A stretch of DNA of 33,704 nt from Parachlamydiales bacterium (GCA_947474635.1 CANJJB010000014.1:1-33704); one strand, 5' to 3'. Positions 8,914 to 16,828 are shown, counted from the stretch's first letter. The notes: generated by a model not told the origin, from the letters alone. Made by a program: numbers and translations.

Positions 8914-9702
8914 CTACCACTTCACAAGAGGGGGCATGGAGCAGAGGATAGCCTCTGGGTTGCCTCCTGACTTGAATCCAAACTGCGTCCCGCGGTCGTA
9001 GAGAAGATTAAATTCAACGTAGTGCGCGCGCATCTCAAGCTGTTTTTCTTTTTCTTGCCGCGTGTAGGGCTGCGCTATCCGTTTTTGGTAGATAGGTATG
9101 ATCGTATTTAAGAAGCTAGAGCCGATTGCTTTCCACATGTTAAAATCATGCTCAAAGTTGCCTGTGTTGAAATGATCAAAGAAAATCCCTCCTACCCCAC
9201 GCTCTTTTTTCCAGTGGTGGATAAAAAAATATTCCTGCGCTTGTTTAGAAAAAAGTGGGTAGATGTCAGGCCCAAAAGCATCTAGTGTATCTTTGGCAAC
9301 ACTGTGGAAATGTTCTGTATCTTCTTCATACGGAAATCCCATGGGCGTAAGATCATAGCCTCCTCCAAACCACTGCTTATCTTCTGTTTCTAAATAGCGA
9401 ATGTTCATATGAACAGTGGGCGCATACGGATTGTCCATATGCGTAATGAGGCTGATGCCCGTTGCAAAGAAGGGCCCTGATCCATCTTGCATTGGAAACT
9501 CATCACCTGAGATCGCTGAAAAGTTTACTGCAGCTTTTTCAAACACGCTCCCGCGCAAAACGGCCATCTCTCCACCACCACCTGCGTTGTGCTGCCAAGA
9601 TTTGCGCTCAAAACGAGCATACGGCTCAAAGGCCTCAAATTGCTCAATGATGTTTTCTCTTAATTCATACAGAAAAGGCAGGATGAGATTTTTTTTTGGC
9701 AT
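8914..9702 (-). CDS. hemF: oxygen-dependent coproporphyrinogen III oxidase
   Basis: 262 residues, somewhat shorter than E. coli HemF (about 299). It decarboxylates coproporphyrinogen III to protoporphyrinogen IX using O2 in the late haem pathway. Visible family blocks are SWQHNAGGGGEMAVLRG near the N-terminus, NPYAPTVHMNIRY, FGGGYDLTP and, near the end, YVEFNLLYDRGTQFG and PPLVKW. The C-terminus stops right after PPLVKW, a few residues earlier than usual. An AAGGAG site precedes the ATG at 9702. The next step would be HemG, whose gene lies about 2 kb away on the other strand and is interrupted. An oxygen-dependent enzyme is notable because Chlamydia species rely on the HemN type (recalled). 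Confidence 0.94.
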   Translation of the reverse strand: MPKKNLILPFLYELRENIIEQFEAFEPYARFERKSWQHNAGGGGEMAVLRGSVFEKAAVNFSAISGDEFPMQDGSGPFFATGISLITHMDNPYAPTVHMNIRYLETEDKQWFGGGYDLTPMGFPYEEDTEHFHSVAKDTLDAFGPDIYPLFSKQAQEYFFIHHWKKERGVGGIFFDHFNTGNFEHDFNMWKAIGSSFLNTIIPIYQKRIAQPYTRQEKEKQLEMRAHYVEFNLLYDRGTQFGFKSGGNPEAILCSMPPLVKW

Positions 9703-9775
9703 AACTGACTCCTTTTTAGTTGCATCATGCCACCGGAGATATTTTTTTAGTAGAAAACTTGTGATAGCGTAGTTC

Positions 9776-11401
9776 TTATGCTGTCGACTTTTTATGACTT
9801 AACAAGTTGATAAGCTCTGCCAGATAAGGGATGTTACTCAAAAGCGTGTTATGTGCATCAGGAATGCCAACAAACAGTTTATTTTCCTTAGGACATGAAA
9901 CATCATCGAGCAGTGTTTTTGCAAGCGAGGCTTTAGCAGGAATGACGCCGTCATGAATAATTTTTGCGCTATCCGTGAGAAGTTCATAGGAAGAAACGTT
10001 TGCTGTCTGCAAAATAATTTCTGGAGCTTGTAGTTTTTTTGAAGATAAGATGGAGTCGATATTCCATCCTAACATTTTTACAGCAACTCCTAACCAGTTA
10101 TGTATAAGAATGGAGGTAATCGTGCTTAAATTAGAAAAAGTTCTACTCTTAACAAAGACATATTGAATATGTTCCTGCAGCGTGTGGGTTGCTAAAGCAT
10201 CGCCTTGAACGCCGCCCCCGATAGAGTGTCCATATCCAATAATTTTTTTTGCACCAATCCCACTCTTCTGATCTTCTAGGAATGAGAGCATTGCTTGATA
10301 GGCTTGCGCCATTGCATATCTGTTAGGTGATCCACTACTGCTACCTACACCTGGATAATTGAATACAATTCCATTGCCCTTTATTTCGCCTAAAAGTTCT
10401 TTAAAATCAGAGTCGCAAGACATTTTATCTTCATAAAACTCACCATTTCCATTGGATGCAAGTATCCATGTCCCATTATTTAAAGTTGATGCCTTGCCTA
10501 TGACCATAGCATCGACTTTATTACCACCAAACCCAATAGTGATACGTTTATATTTCCACTCATCTGTTAGAGAGATATTTTTTCTGCTGCTATCTGCATG
10601 ATTTTCTGGATATCCCATTGCTCTAGGATTAGATGCAGGAAGTATAGCCAGCTTTCCTGCAAGAGTGTGAATCAGTGGAATGTTGACCGGATACAGATCT
10701 TGATCTTCCGAATGATCGACGTAAGTTGTTGGTAGCAGCTCGTGCTGAGACAGCTCTTGGCCTGTAGATTCTAAGTAATCAGGTTGATTGTAAAATGCAT
10801 GATCGCCCTCTAGCAGTGCCCTAAAAGGCATTTGGCCGGCTAAAGAATCACGCAACTTCCCCACATAAATAGAAACGCTATTACAGCGTATCCCTGCTAA
10901 AATAAGGGAAGCCAACATTTCAGGCTTTTTACCATTGGTGTAATGGTCATATGCCTGAATGATCTCATCCACAGCCTGAGAAACAAGAGAAAGAATGATC
11001 CACATAGGTGCTTTTTGGTAAATAGATAAGAGGTGAACAAGTTGATGAATGATTCGGTAGACTGTAACCCCACGATCTTGCCATTTTTCATCCTTGGCTA
11101 ATTGTTCAATATGCTTCTTAAAAAACATTGCACTTGAGAGAAGGAGTTGGTACTTAGGTAAAAAATAGCCAAAAGCTATAGACGAAATAAGACGAGCTCC
11201 GTCTTGCCACTTTTCTGGTGTAGAGGGTTGCTTCCATAAAGAATAGCCGAGATCGCAGCTTACGCCAATCGAAGAAAGGATAGCTGTCCTCGGATGAAGA
11301 GCAAGAAAAGGAAGGGCAATAGAAACAACTCGCTGAGCATTGATGCTAGTGAAGTTTTTAAAGATAAAACTATGTCTTTTGTTTGCATCAATTAATATCA
11401 T
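9776..11401 (-). CDS. CHLPS/DUF818-type alpha/beta-hydrolase-like protein
   Basis: 541 residues resembling the chlamydial CHLPS (DUF818) family. The C-terminal half looks like an alpha/beta hydrolase: a WILASNGNGEFYE strand, VFNYPGVGSSSG, then the nucleophile elbow GYGHSIGGG with Ser393. Candidate later acid and base residues are HDGVIP and PDAHNTLL. The N-terminal half (about 1-200) is helical with hydrophobic stretches and no recognised domain. The substrate is unknown. A near-consensus promoter lies about 40 bases upstream of the start, and an AGGA site precedes the ATG at 11401. It is separated from hemF, the next minus-strand gene, by 73 bases. Confidence 0.75.
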   Translation of the reverse strand: MILIDANKRHSFIFKNFTSINAQRVVSIALPFLALHPRTAILSSIGVSCDLGYSLWKQPSTPEKWQDGARLISSIAFGYFLPKYQLLLSSAMFFKKHIEQLAKDEKWQDRGVTVYRIIHQLVHLLSIYQKAPMWIILSLVSQAVDEIIQAYDHYTNGKKPEMLASLILAGIRCNSVSIYVGKLRDSLAGQMPFRALLEGDHAFYNQPDYLESTGQELSQHELLPTTYVDHSEDQDLYPVNIPLIHTLAGKLAILPASNPRAMGYPENHADSSRKNISLTDEWKYKRITIGFGGNKVDAMVIGKASTLNNGTWILASNGNGEFYEDKMSCDSDFKELLGEIKGNGIVFNYPGVGSSSGSPNRYAMAQAYQAMLSFLEDQKSGIGAKKIIGYGHSIGGGVQGDALATHTLQEHIQYVFVKSRTFSNLSTITSILIHNWLGVAVKMLGWNIDSILSSKKLQAPEIILQTANVSSYELLTDSAKIIHDGVIPAKASLAKTLLDDVSCPKENKLFVGIPDAHNTLLSNIPYLAELINLLSHKKSTA

Positions 11402-11442
11402 GAATATATCCTTTTATTTGTATAAATAATTAAAGTTGACCA

Positions 11443-11471
11443 ATTATATTATTTTTTACAATTTTTATCAA
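11443..11471 (-). promoter_or_regulatory. sigma-70-like promoter of the CHLPS-type gene
   Basis: Read on the minus strand, TTGATA (11471-11466) is followed after exactly 17 bases by a perfect TATAAT (11448-11443). The predicted start is near 11436, giving a leader of about 35 bases that contains AAAAGGA before the ATG at 11401. This is one of the two best promoter matches in the window. Confidence 0.7.
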
Positions 11472-11628
11472 TTAACTAATGAGGTTCGTTGCTATTTAGA
11501 AACAACGCCGTAATTGCCACGTTATCAACGACTTATATCTTATGGGCGATGGGGGTATAAAAACGTCTAGTAAATACTTTAGGAACTTGCTTGTCTTGAT
11601 CGATAGAGTTTGGTAGCTTGATAGTCTT

Positions 11629-12888
11629 ATGCAAAAAAAACAGATTATTATTTTGGGTGCGGGGATTTCTGGATTGTCGCTGGCGTACTTTCTTTCAAAA
11701 AGAGGGGATTGTGATATTCGGGTATTTGAGAAAAAAGAGCGGGCAGGAGGATGGATTAGAAGTGATATGTCAAAGGGCTTTTTATTTGAAGAAGGGCCCA
11801 GGACATTTCTTTTTTCTAAGTGCGTAGAGCTGCGCGCGCTTGCTACAGAGCTGGGACTTGAAAAAGAGCTGGTGTTTTCCCATGATAAGGGCAAGGGAAG
11901 ATATTTGTGGATGGAAGGAAAGCTACGCAAGGTTCCTATTTGGACGGGGGCTTTTGTGAAATCGCTTTTGAAAGAGTGGAGAGTTCATAGTGTAGAGGGA
12001 GATGAGTCTATATGGGATTTTGCTTGTAGACGGTTTAACCCCAAAGTTGCGATGCACTTTTTTGATCCGATGGTAACGGGGATTTATGCAGGTGATATGA
12101 GAAAGCTATCGATTGAGGCGTGCTTTCCTACTTTAAAAAAATGGGAAAAGACGTGGGGATCTATCACAAAGGGCTTATGGAAAATGAAAAAGAGTAAAGG
12201 ACCTTTTCTTTTTTCATTTGCAAGGGGCGTGCAGTCTTTTTTAGATGAGCTTGAGAAAAAAAGCAGAGCAGAGTTTCATTATGGATAAGAGATCACAGGC
12301 GTGGAGTTTAAGGGTAACAGGGTAGTTGTGACGGGGAAGGAGAAGTATGAAGCGGATTATCTTTTCAGCGCGCTTCCTTCTCATGTTGCGGGCAAGCTTT
12401 TAGATGAAGAGCTTTTGGATATTGCCCATACGTCTGCGACGGTGGTTAATTTGGGATATCATAAATCTGTTCTAGATAAGTCAGGGTATGGATACATTGT
12501 CTCTTCTCAGGAGTCAGAAGATGTGCTAGGTGTCGTGTTTGATTCTAATGCATTTCCAAGAGAAGAAGAGGGAACAAGGTTAACGGTGATGTTGAAGAAA
12601 GCGGATCTCAAGGAAGAAGAGGCATTAGATAGTGCTTTGCAAGCGTTGAGAAGACATTTAAACATTACATTAAAGCCTGATGTGACCCAAGTAGTGCACG
12701 CAAAAGAAGCCTTTCCGCAAATGAACGTGGGGCACTTAAGCAAGATGCAAGCTATTGAGAAAAGACTCAAAGAAAAACATCCCAATCTTAGACTCGTAGG
12801 CAACTACCTTTATGGAGTAGGTGTGGAAGATTGCGTACTCAGAGCAAAATCTGTATCGGAGAGCTTTTTTAAAACAGTCGATAGTTGA
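11629..12888 (+). pseudogene. hemG: protoporphyrinogen oxidase, interrupted by an in-frame TAA
   Basis: Two consecutive frames (11629-12288 and 12301-12888) lie in the same reading frame and are separated only by a TAA at 12286-12288. Read through, they give about 419 codons, a full-length FAD-dependent protoporphyrinogen oxidase (HemY-like fold, called HemG in chlamydiae). The first part has the FAD-binding motif GAGISGLSLAY with the following VFEKKERAGGWI. The second part has YLFSALPSH and, near the end, LVGNYLYGVGVEDCV, which closes the FAD site. No frameshift or other stop is present. The enzyme would oxidise protoporphyrinogen IX after HemF. It could be a fresh nonsense mutation (for example from CAA), a read-through or a base-calling error. 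The ATG at 11629 has no evident Shine-Dalgarno. The 3' end overlaps the convergent gene by 79 bases. Confidence 0.85.
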
Positions 12889-13874
12889 TCTAAGTCATCG
12901 GGTGTATGTAGGGCTGTCAGGCTAAAGCTGATTTGTTTTGGCTCTGAGTGTCCTAACATGACATCGTTTTCTATAAAGAAGTTCCATAAACGCTCTGCTG
13001 CTTCTTCAGAGGCACATGAGAGTGTGATTTTTGGGGTTTTGGTAAGAGGAACAGAAAAACCTTTTTCTCGGAGTTGAGTTTGTAGCCAACCGATGTGTTT
13101 TTCCATCTGCGCGCGCTCAGCGTCCATATCAGGTAGTATGTTTAAGATCGCATCGAGAGCGCCTAAAGTAGAAGGAATGAGAGGATGTGTGTAAGGCTTA
13201 TGCTTGATCACAGCATCTGATGTGGCAATATAAGCTGCTAGGCAGCCGCTTGCATGTTCAAAAGAGCCGATAACGCACCCTGCTTCTTTTTGCTGAGAGC
13301 CAAATCCTAATCCACGTTTTCCAGAAATCCCAAAGTGCGCTCTGTCATTGAAACAAAGTAGAGCATGCACATCTTTTGCAAGGGCACCTAAAGTTTTGAG
13401 ATCAAAAGAGGGAGATGAGATGAGAATAAGGGACTCTACTCCCGCAGGAAGTTTTGTTTTAGAAAGAAGTGTTTTTAATTGCTCTAGACTAGAAAATGTA
13501 TGCGTAACGTGGGATACACTGAGTGGCTGATCAGAGAAAATAACCGTATCAGGCGATAGTAAAAAGGAAAATGCTTCTGCAAAAGAATTAAAGAAAATTG
13601 TTTTTTCAAAGCCTAAGAGGTTTGCTAGTTTTTCTTCGATTTGTTTTTGAGGAAGAGATTCAAAAACAGCAGAAAGAGTTCCCACACCTAAACGGAGTGT
13701 ATATTTAATAGCGCTCTTTTTTACATCAGGGTGCTGTGACAAACCTAAAAAATCCTCTGAAGAAAAATCGAGAAGTCTTTTTCCGTGATATTGTAGATAG
13801 GGGCCATCGAGAGGTGTTACGAGTTTTTTTTCTACTGCGTGCTTTTCTTTAGAAACGACATCCTTTTTTGCCAT
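12810..13874 (-). CDS. alpha-oxoamine synthase homologue (BioF/KBL-like) lacking the PLP lysine
   Basis: 354 residues with the outline of the PLP-dependent alpha-oxoamine synthase family (BioF, KBL, ALAS, SPT). Features seen are YLQYHGKRLLDFSSEDFLGLSQHP at the start, the RLGVGTLSAVFES block replacing the usual G-x-G-S-R loop, FFNSFAEAFSFLL, and GISGKRGLGFG. The position normally occupied by the Schiff-base lysine reads SFEHASG, with His207 in place of Lys. The usual DDAH cofactor motif is altered to NDRAH. Canonical transaldimination chemistry is therefore unlikely, and the protein may be a non-catalytic relative or a decaying enzyme. Its length is slightly short of BioF (about 385). The ATG is at 13874. 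The 3' end overlaps the end of hemG tail to tail. Confidence 0.7.
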   Translation of the reverse strand: MAKKDVVSKEKHAVEKKLVTPLDGPYLQYHGKRLLDFSSEDFLGLSQHPDVKKSAIKYTLRLGVGTLSAVFESLPQKQIEEKLANLLGFEKTIFFNSFAEAFSFLLSPDTVIFSDQPLSVSHVTHTFSSLEQLKTLLSKTKLPAGVESLILISSPSFDLKTLGALAKDVHALLCFNDRAHFGISGKRGLGFGSQQKEAGCVIGSFEHASGCLAAYIATSDAVIKHKPYTHPLIPSTLGALDAILNILPDMDAERAQMEKHIGWLQTQLREKGFSVPLTKTPKITLSCASEEAAERLWNFFIENDVMLGHSEPKQISFSLTALHTPDDLDQLSTVLKKLSDTDFALSTQSSTPTP

Positions 13875-13959
13875 AATCCCTCTTAAATATACGTAGCTAA
13901 TACTTTTCTATGAATTGGACTTTTTATTCAAGAATTATTTTAGGGATGGGGAGTAAAAG

Positions 13960-14000
13960 ATTTCACATACCTCTGAGAGAAAAGAAGAGGTATGTGAAAT
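13960..14000 (-). terminator. hairpin downstream of the small Cys-rich peptide gene
   Basis: A perfect 15-base inverted repeat has arms at 13960-13974 and 13986-14000 (ATTTCACATACCTCT and its complement) with an 11-base loop. It lies 18 bases past the stop of the minus-strand gene at 14019. On that strand it is followed by CTTTTACTCC, a short U tract, so it is a plausible though imperfect intrinsic terminator. Confidence 0.6.
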
Positions 14001-14018
14001 AATAAGAAAGCGGCGGTA

Positions 14019-14303
14019 CTAGTTACAAGGGAAAGATGTTGCACATTGTCTATAACAAGCCTCGATTTGAAGCGCGTTTGCAATGATGTCTTGCCCATAG
14101 CCACAACCGAAACGGCATACCGCAGTGTCAGTACACAGTTGCGCATTTGCTATTGCAATTTGCTCAATAACTATCATCGCAATAAGAGGCAGTGCTACTC
14201 GAGAAAGATTACGAGCAGTTTGTTCAGCGAAGGAAGAAAGACATTTCCAGCTTGGAGCTATATAAGCCCTTACATTTGATAATTGATTCGACAGACGATC
14301 CAT
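14019..14303 (-). CDS. small predicted secreted peptide precursor with twin CX3C cysteines
   Basis: 94 residues from the ATG at 14303, chosen over the in-frame codon at 14342 because AAGGAG lies 7 bases before it. About 35 polar residues are followed by a hydrophobic segment (VALPLIAMIVIEQIAIANA, about 38-56) ending in a possible signal-peptidase site (ANA-Q). The remaining ~38 residues hold six cysteines in a symmetric pattern: C-x5-C-x3-C-x15-C-x3-C-x5-C. The inner CX3C-x15-CX3C pair is what is seen in disulfide-stapled helical hairpins such as small Tim proteins and alpha-hairpinin peptides. That resemblance is of pattern only, and no homologue is recognised. A candidate promoter and a strong hairpin bracket the gene. 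It could be a secreted effector, bacteriocin-like peptide or structural Cys-rich protein. Confidence 0.65.
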   Translation of the reverse strand: MDRLSNQLSNVRAYIAPSWKCLSSFAEQTARNLSRVALPLIAMIVIEQIAIANAQLCTDTAVCRFGCGYGQDIIANALQIEACYRQCATSFPCN

Positions 14304-14347
14304 ACAAATCTCCTTAAAATTTAGAATTCGTTTAGCAAGCAAGAAAT

Positions 14348-14376
14348 ACTGTAATGGGGAGCTTAGTTTTTTGCAA
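14348..14376 (-). promoter_or_regulatory. candidate promoter of the Cys-rich peptide gene
   Basis: On the minus strand TTGCAA (14376-14371) and TACAGT (14353-14348) are separated by 17 bases, about 45 bases upstream of the ATG at 14303. Each hexamer matches consensus at four positions. Confidence 0.4.
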
Positions 14377-14410
14377 AGATATATCAGATTGGTCGAAAGG
14401 TAGTTAATTT

Positions 14411-14429
14411 CTGCAGACAGTGTCTGCAG
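14411..14429. promoter_or_regulatory. perfect 19-base palindrome between divergent small genes
   Basis: CTGCAGACAGTGTCTGCAG has perfect 9-base arms around one central base. It lies between the minus-strand peptide gene (start 14303) and the plus-strand gene (start 14509). It is followed on the plus strand by TTTTAAGTTTTT, so it could also act as a terminator-like hairpin, although no plus-strand gene ends just before it. A dimeric repressor operator is the likelier reading (inference). Confidence 0.55.
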
Positions 14430-14508
14430 TTTTAAGTTTTTCTATTAATGATCTTTGAATTATAGTGTGGGTGTTGTCTATGAAAATCGATTATAAACCG
14501 AGGTGTTT

Positions 14509-14691
14509 ATGACTCACCATAAAGCTAAGCGGTCAGCTCCTTATGAGCAGTTTTCGGAAATAAAAAATGTTTCTGAAGAGAGCATCTTGACAACTATCAA
14601 AACAGATTCCAATTGCCCCATTCAAGATTTGGTATGTAGAGAAGAGCATAGAGAATTACTCGAAGGGCTTTTTAGGAAAAAAAGTAAATAG
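14509..14691 (+). CDS. small hypothetical protein
   Basis: 60 residues from the ATG at 14509, chosen over the GTG at 14503 because GAGG sits at 14500-14503, five bases before it. The protein is charged and soluble-looking: a His/Lys-rich start (MTHHKAKR), two cysteines (in NCPIQ and LVCRE) and a helical acidic-basic end (REEHRELLEGLFRKKSK). There is no membrane segment and no recognised family. The stop is directly followed by a perfect palindrome. It is probably real because of its ribosome site and terminator, but it could be a chance ORF. Confidence 0.5.
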   Translation: MTHHKAKRSAPYEQFSEIKNVSEESILTTIKTDSNCPIQDLVCREEHRELLEGLFRKKSK

Positions 14692-14712
14692 GGAAACAGC
14701 TGTTTCCCTATT
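14687..14712. terminator. perfect 26-base palindrome, probable bidirectional terminator
   Basis: Perfect 13-base arms lie at 14687-14699 (AATAGGGAAACAG) and 14700-14712, with no central spacer, placed between the convergent ends of the small genes at 14509-14691 and 14744-14911. The A-rich left and T-rich right flanks give weak U tracts on both strands. A bidirectional terminator is the natural reading; a dimer binding site is also possible. Confidence 0.55.
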
Positions 14713-14743
14713 ATAACATGTTGGTAATTAGAAAGATAAGCGC

Positions 14744-14911
14744 TTAGTGGGAAATCTTGCGAGGCGAGGTTTTCTGATTTTTTTTCTTTATTTCTGTTTG
14801 GAGGTGTGTAACAAAAGCTTTTTTAGTGGCAGCAATTTCAACTTCTTCGAGAAGACCTTCCGCTTCAAGCCAATTTTCAAAATCTGATCCAATACTTTTA
14901 TGTTTTTCCAT
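14744..14911 (-). CDS. truncated XRE-type regulator/antitoxin N-terminus
   Basis: 55 residues. The start MEKHKSIGSDFENWLEAEGLLEEVE and the continuation to HLQTEIKKKN resemble the leading half of small XRE-family regulators that begin with a similar IGSDFxDFLxEEG block and then carry a helix-turn-helix. Here the frame ends at KTSPRKISH, before the helix-turn-helix proper, so DNA binding would be lost. GAGG lies 9 bases before the ATG. It may be a remnant of a toxin-antitoxin or regulator gene, or a short natural form. No partner toxin is seen next to it. Confidence 0.5.
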   Translation of the reverse strand: MEKHKSIGSDFENWLEAEGLLEEVEIAATKKAFVTHLQTEIKKKNQKTSPRKISH

Positions 14912-14977
14912 TTTCTTATCCTCTCACTTTCTTTTTATCATCTGTCAGGACATCGTTCGCCTTTTCTGAAGCTATCT

Positions 14978-15643
14978 TTACGCTTTTCGATTAAAGATGA
15001 TGGGATGGGTTCTTTCTTCGAGACGATCGCCAAATCCATACCCTAGTTTTTTAAGAGCGTGTGTGTGGGAATCTTGCTTTTCTAAGACATAGACGGTTTT
15101 GTCTGTGCAATAGACAATGATGAAAAAAGAGCTGGGCGTTTGTTGTAGGAAGGAAGACCAAGGTAGGGGGAAGTTCGGGCCAACAAATAGAGCGCTACCA
15201 ACTTTTTGAGGGAGTATGGCTGGTGGGTTTGGGTCGTCTGTGAGCCTTAAGATGACAGCTCCGCAGATCGGTTGGAAGCAGCTGACTTTTTGGAGAGAAA
15301 AAGGTTCTGGAAAGAGAGGCTCGCCGGGTGAGAATGAGCACAGCGCTTGATCATAGGCAATGCGAATGATAGGTTTCTGAAAAAGAGGGGAGGCTATTTT
15401 AGCAAGGCGCCTGCTTAGGACAATTTTTTTTATGGCAGAATTATCTCTCCATAAATCTCTTCCTGCTTTAAACAGCTCTTTAGCAGAATGTGTCTCGATG
15501 ATTTTTTGCTCTCTTTGGGTTAGCACGGAGTGGATGGCATCTTGGAGGACTTTCATTTCATCTAATGAGAATACGTTGCTAAATTCGATGTACTGATGAT
15601 CAGAAAAAAAATCTTGGTGTGCAGAAGCTATTGTAAATTGCAT
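14978..15643 (-). CDS. conserved chlamydial protein encoded with dapL
   Basis: 221 residues. Its ATG at 15643 lies inside the end of dapL (16-base overlap), so the two are translationally coupled. As recalled, the same neighbour follows dapL in Chlamydia. The first ~50 residues (FFSDHQYIEFSNVFSLDEMKVLQDAI) resemble the start of phytanoyl-CoA-dioxygenase-like proteins, but the HxD...H iron ligands of that family are not evident. The middle is rich in hydrophobic strands (CGAVILRLTD, GSALFVGPNFP, SFFIIVYCTD). There is no signal peptide or membrane helix. The function is unknown; a link to diaminopimelate or envelope metabolism is inferred from context only. Confidence 0.75.
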   Translation of the reverse strand: MQFTIASAHQDFFSDHQYIEFSNVFSLDEMKVLQDAIHSVLTQREQKIIETHSAKELFKAGRDLWRDNSAIKKIVLSRRLAKIASPLFQKPIIRIAYDQALCSFSPGEPLFPEPFSLQKVSCFQPICGAVILRLTDDPNPPAILPQKVGSALFVGPNFPLPWSSFLQQTPSSFFIIVYCTDKTVYVLEKQDSHTHALKKLGYGFGDRLEERTHPIIFNRKA

Positions 15644-16797
15644 ATTTTTTCCAGAGCAAGGGTTGAGAGAGCAGGGGTTGTAAAAGCAGAGAGTCTAACA
15701 TAACCTTCGCCATGTTTTCCAAAGCCGCTTCCGGGAACAGAGATGATGTGGCATTTTTCTAAGAGAAGATCGAAAAATTGCCAGGAGGTTAAATTATTGG
15801 GAGTTTTCCACCAAACAAAAGGGGAGTTTTCTCCGCCGAAACATGTGTATCCCATTTTGGTAAGGCCTTCTTTTAGGCGTCTGGCTTCTTGGAGATAGAG
15901 TCGAACTTGCGCCTCTGTTTCTTGTTTGCCTTGGGAAGAGAAGACGGCTTCAGCACCTTTCTGAATGGGATAGGAAACGCCATTTGATTTTGTTGATTGC
16001 CTTTTTTTCCAGAGGGGGTAGAGCTCTCCACTATGAACAGATTTTGGGAGCACGGTGTAGGCGCATCTGAGTCCTGTAAAGCCTGCTGACTTAGAAAAGC
16101 TTTTAAATTCGATGGCAACATCTTTTGCACCTTCGATTTCAAAAATGGTTTTAGGAACATCAGGGGATGTTATAAACGCTTCATACGCATTATCAATGAG
16201 CAGGACGGCATTTTCTTTTTGTGCGTAGGCAACCCACTTTTTAAGTTGATCTCTTGTGAGAGCAACGCCTGTAGGGTTGTTAGGTGTACAGAGATAAATG
16301 ATGTCGCAGTGCTGCTCAGGAGGTAAGGGACAAAATCCATTTTCTTCCGTGCAAGGCAGTAATTTGATGTTAGCAGATCTTCCTGCCATGATGTTGGTGT
16401 CTAAGTAAACGGGGTAGGTGGGATCTGCAATGCCAACGATGTTATTGAGGCTAAAAAGCTCTTGGATATTGGCAGTATCTGTATTTGTTCCATCGGAGAT
16501 GAAAATTTCATCGGGAGCAATGCCAAGACCTGCGTAGTGGTTTTTGCAGATAGCTTCTTTGAGAAAAAGGTATCCATCACTAGGGCCGTAGCCTCTTGGG
16601 GCCTCTGTCATCTCTTGCGTAGCTACGCATATCGCTTGAGCAATAGAGGGCGCTAAAGGTAGAGAGATATCTCCCACACCTAAATTGATCGGTGTCATCT
16701 CTGGAAAGTTTTTTTGCAACTGGGAGAGTTTATCTTCGATAATGGGAAAAATATATTCCCTCTCTAATTGCTTATAATAGGAATTTAATCGGGCCAT
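15628..16797 (-). CDS. dapL: LL-diaminopimelate aminotransferase
   Basis: 389 residues, a class I/II PLP aminotransferase. It converts tetrahydrodipicolinate directly to LL-diaminopimelate with glutamate as amino donor, the route used by chlamydiae and plants. The start NSYYKQLEREYIFPIIEDK, INLGVGDISLPL and PRGYGPSDGYLFLKEAI are typical of DapL rather than AspC. The PLP site is complete: YLCTPNNPTG, the Asp in LLIDNAYEAF, the lysine in SFSKSAGFTGLR, and the late arginine in GYVRLSAF. The ATG at 16797 faces rnc head to head across 39 bases. AGGAT precedes the ATG. The 3' end overlaps the conserved partner gene. Confidence 0.94.
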   Translation of the reverse strand: MARLNSYYKQLEREYIFPIIEDKLSQLQKNFPEMTPINLGVGDISLPLAPSIAQAICVATQEMTEAPRGYGPSDGYLFLKEAICKNHYAGLGIAPDEIFISDGTNTDTANIQELFSLNNIVGIADPTYPVYLDTNIMAGRSANIKLLPCTEENGFCPLPPEQHCDIIYLCTPNNPTGVALTRDQLKKWVAYAQKENAVLLIDNAYEAFITSPDVPKTIFEIEGAKDVAIEFKSFSKSAGFTGLRCAYTVLPKSVHSGELYPLWKKRQSTKSNGVSYPIQKGAEAVFSSQGKQETEAQVRLYLQEARRLKEGLTKMGYTCFGGENSPFVWWKTPNNLTSWQFFDLLLEKCHIISVPGSGFGKHGEGYVRLSAFTTPALSTLALEKICNLQ

Positions 16798-16805
16798 GTT
16801 GCATA

Positions 16806-16828
16806 ATCCTAAAAAATGCCTTTAGGAT
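16806..16828. other. inverted repeat carrying both ribosome sites of the dapL/rnc divergent pair
   Basis: Arms ATCCTAAA (16806-16813) and TTTAGGAT (16821-16828) lie within the 39-base spacer between the two start codons. Each arm supplies the AGGAT ribosome site of one gene. So short a divergent spacer leaves no room for two separate promoters, so at least one promoter must lie inside the opposite gene. Confidence 0.5.

Noticed and set aside
9416-9772. 118-codon plus-strand ORF
   Set aside because: It lies antisense to the 5' part of hemF and has no family features.
11496-11930. 144-codon minus-strand ORF over the hemG start
   Set aside because: It overlaps the FAD-binding motif of hemG in antisense; low-complexity Ser/Pro-rich translation is typical of a shadow.
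14304-14342. Apparent shared leader peptide (ILNxKxIxM) before the Cys-rich peptide and BTB/Sel1 genes
   Set aside because: The similarity comes from AT-rich ribosome-site DNA read as protein; the real starts are at the downstream ATGs and nucleotide identity is near chance.
13960-14712. Possible CRISPR array from the palindromes
   Set aside because: The palindromes differ from each other and no regularly spaced direct repeats exist.
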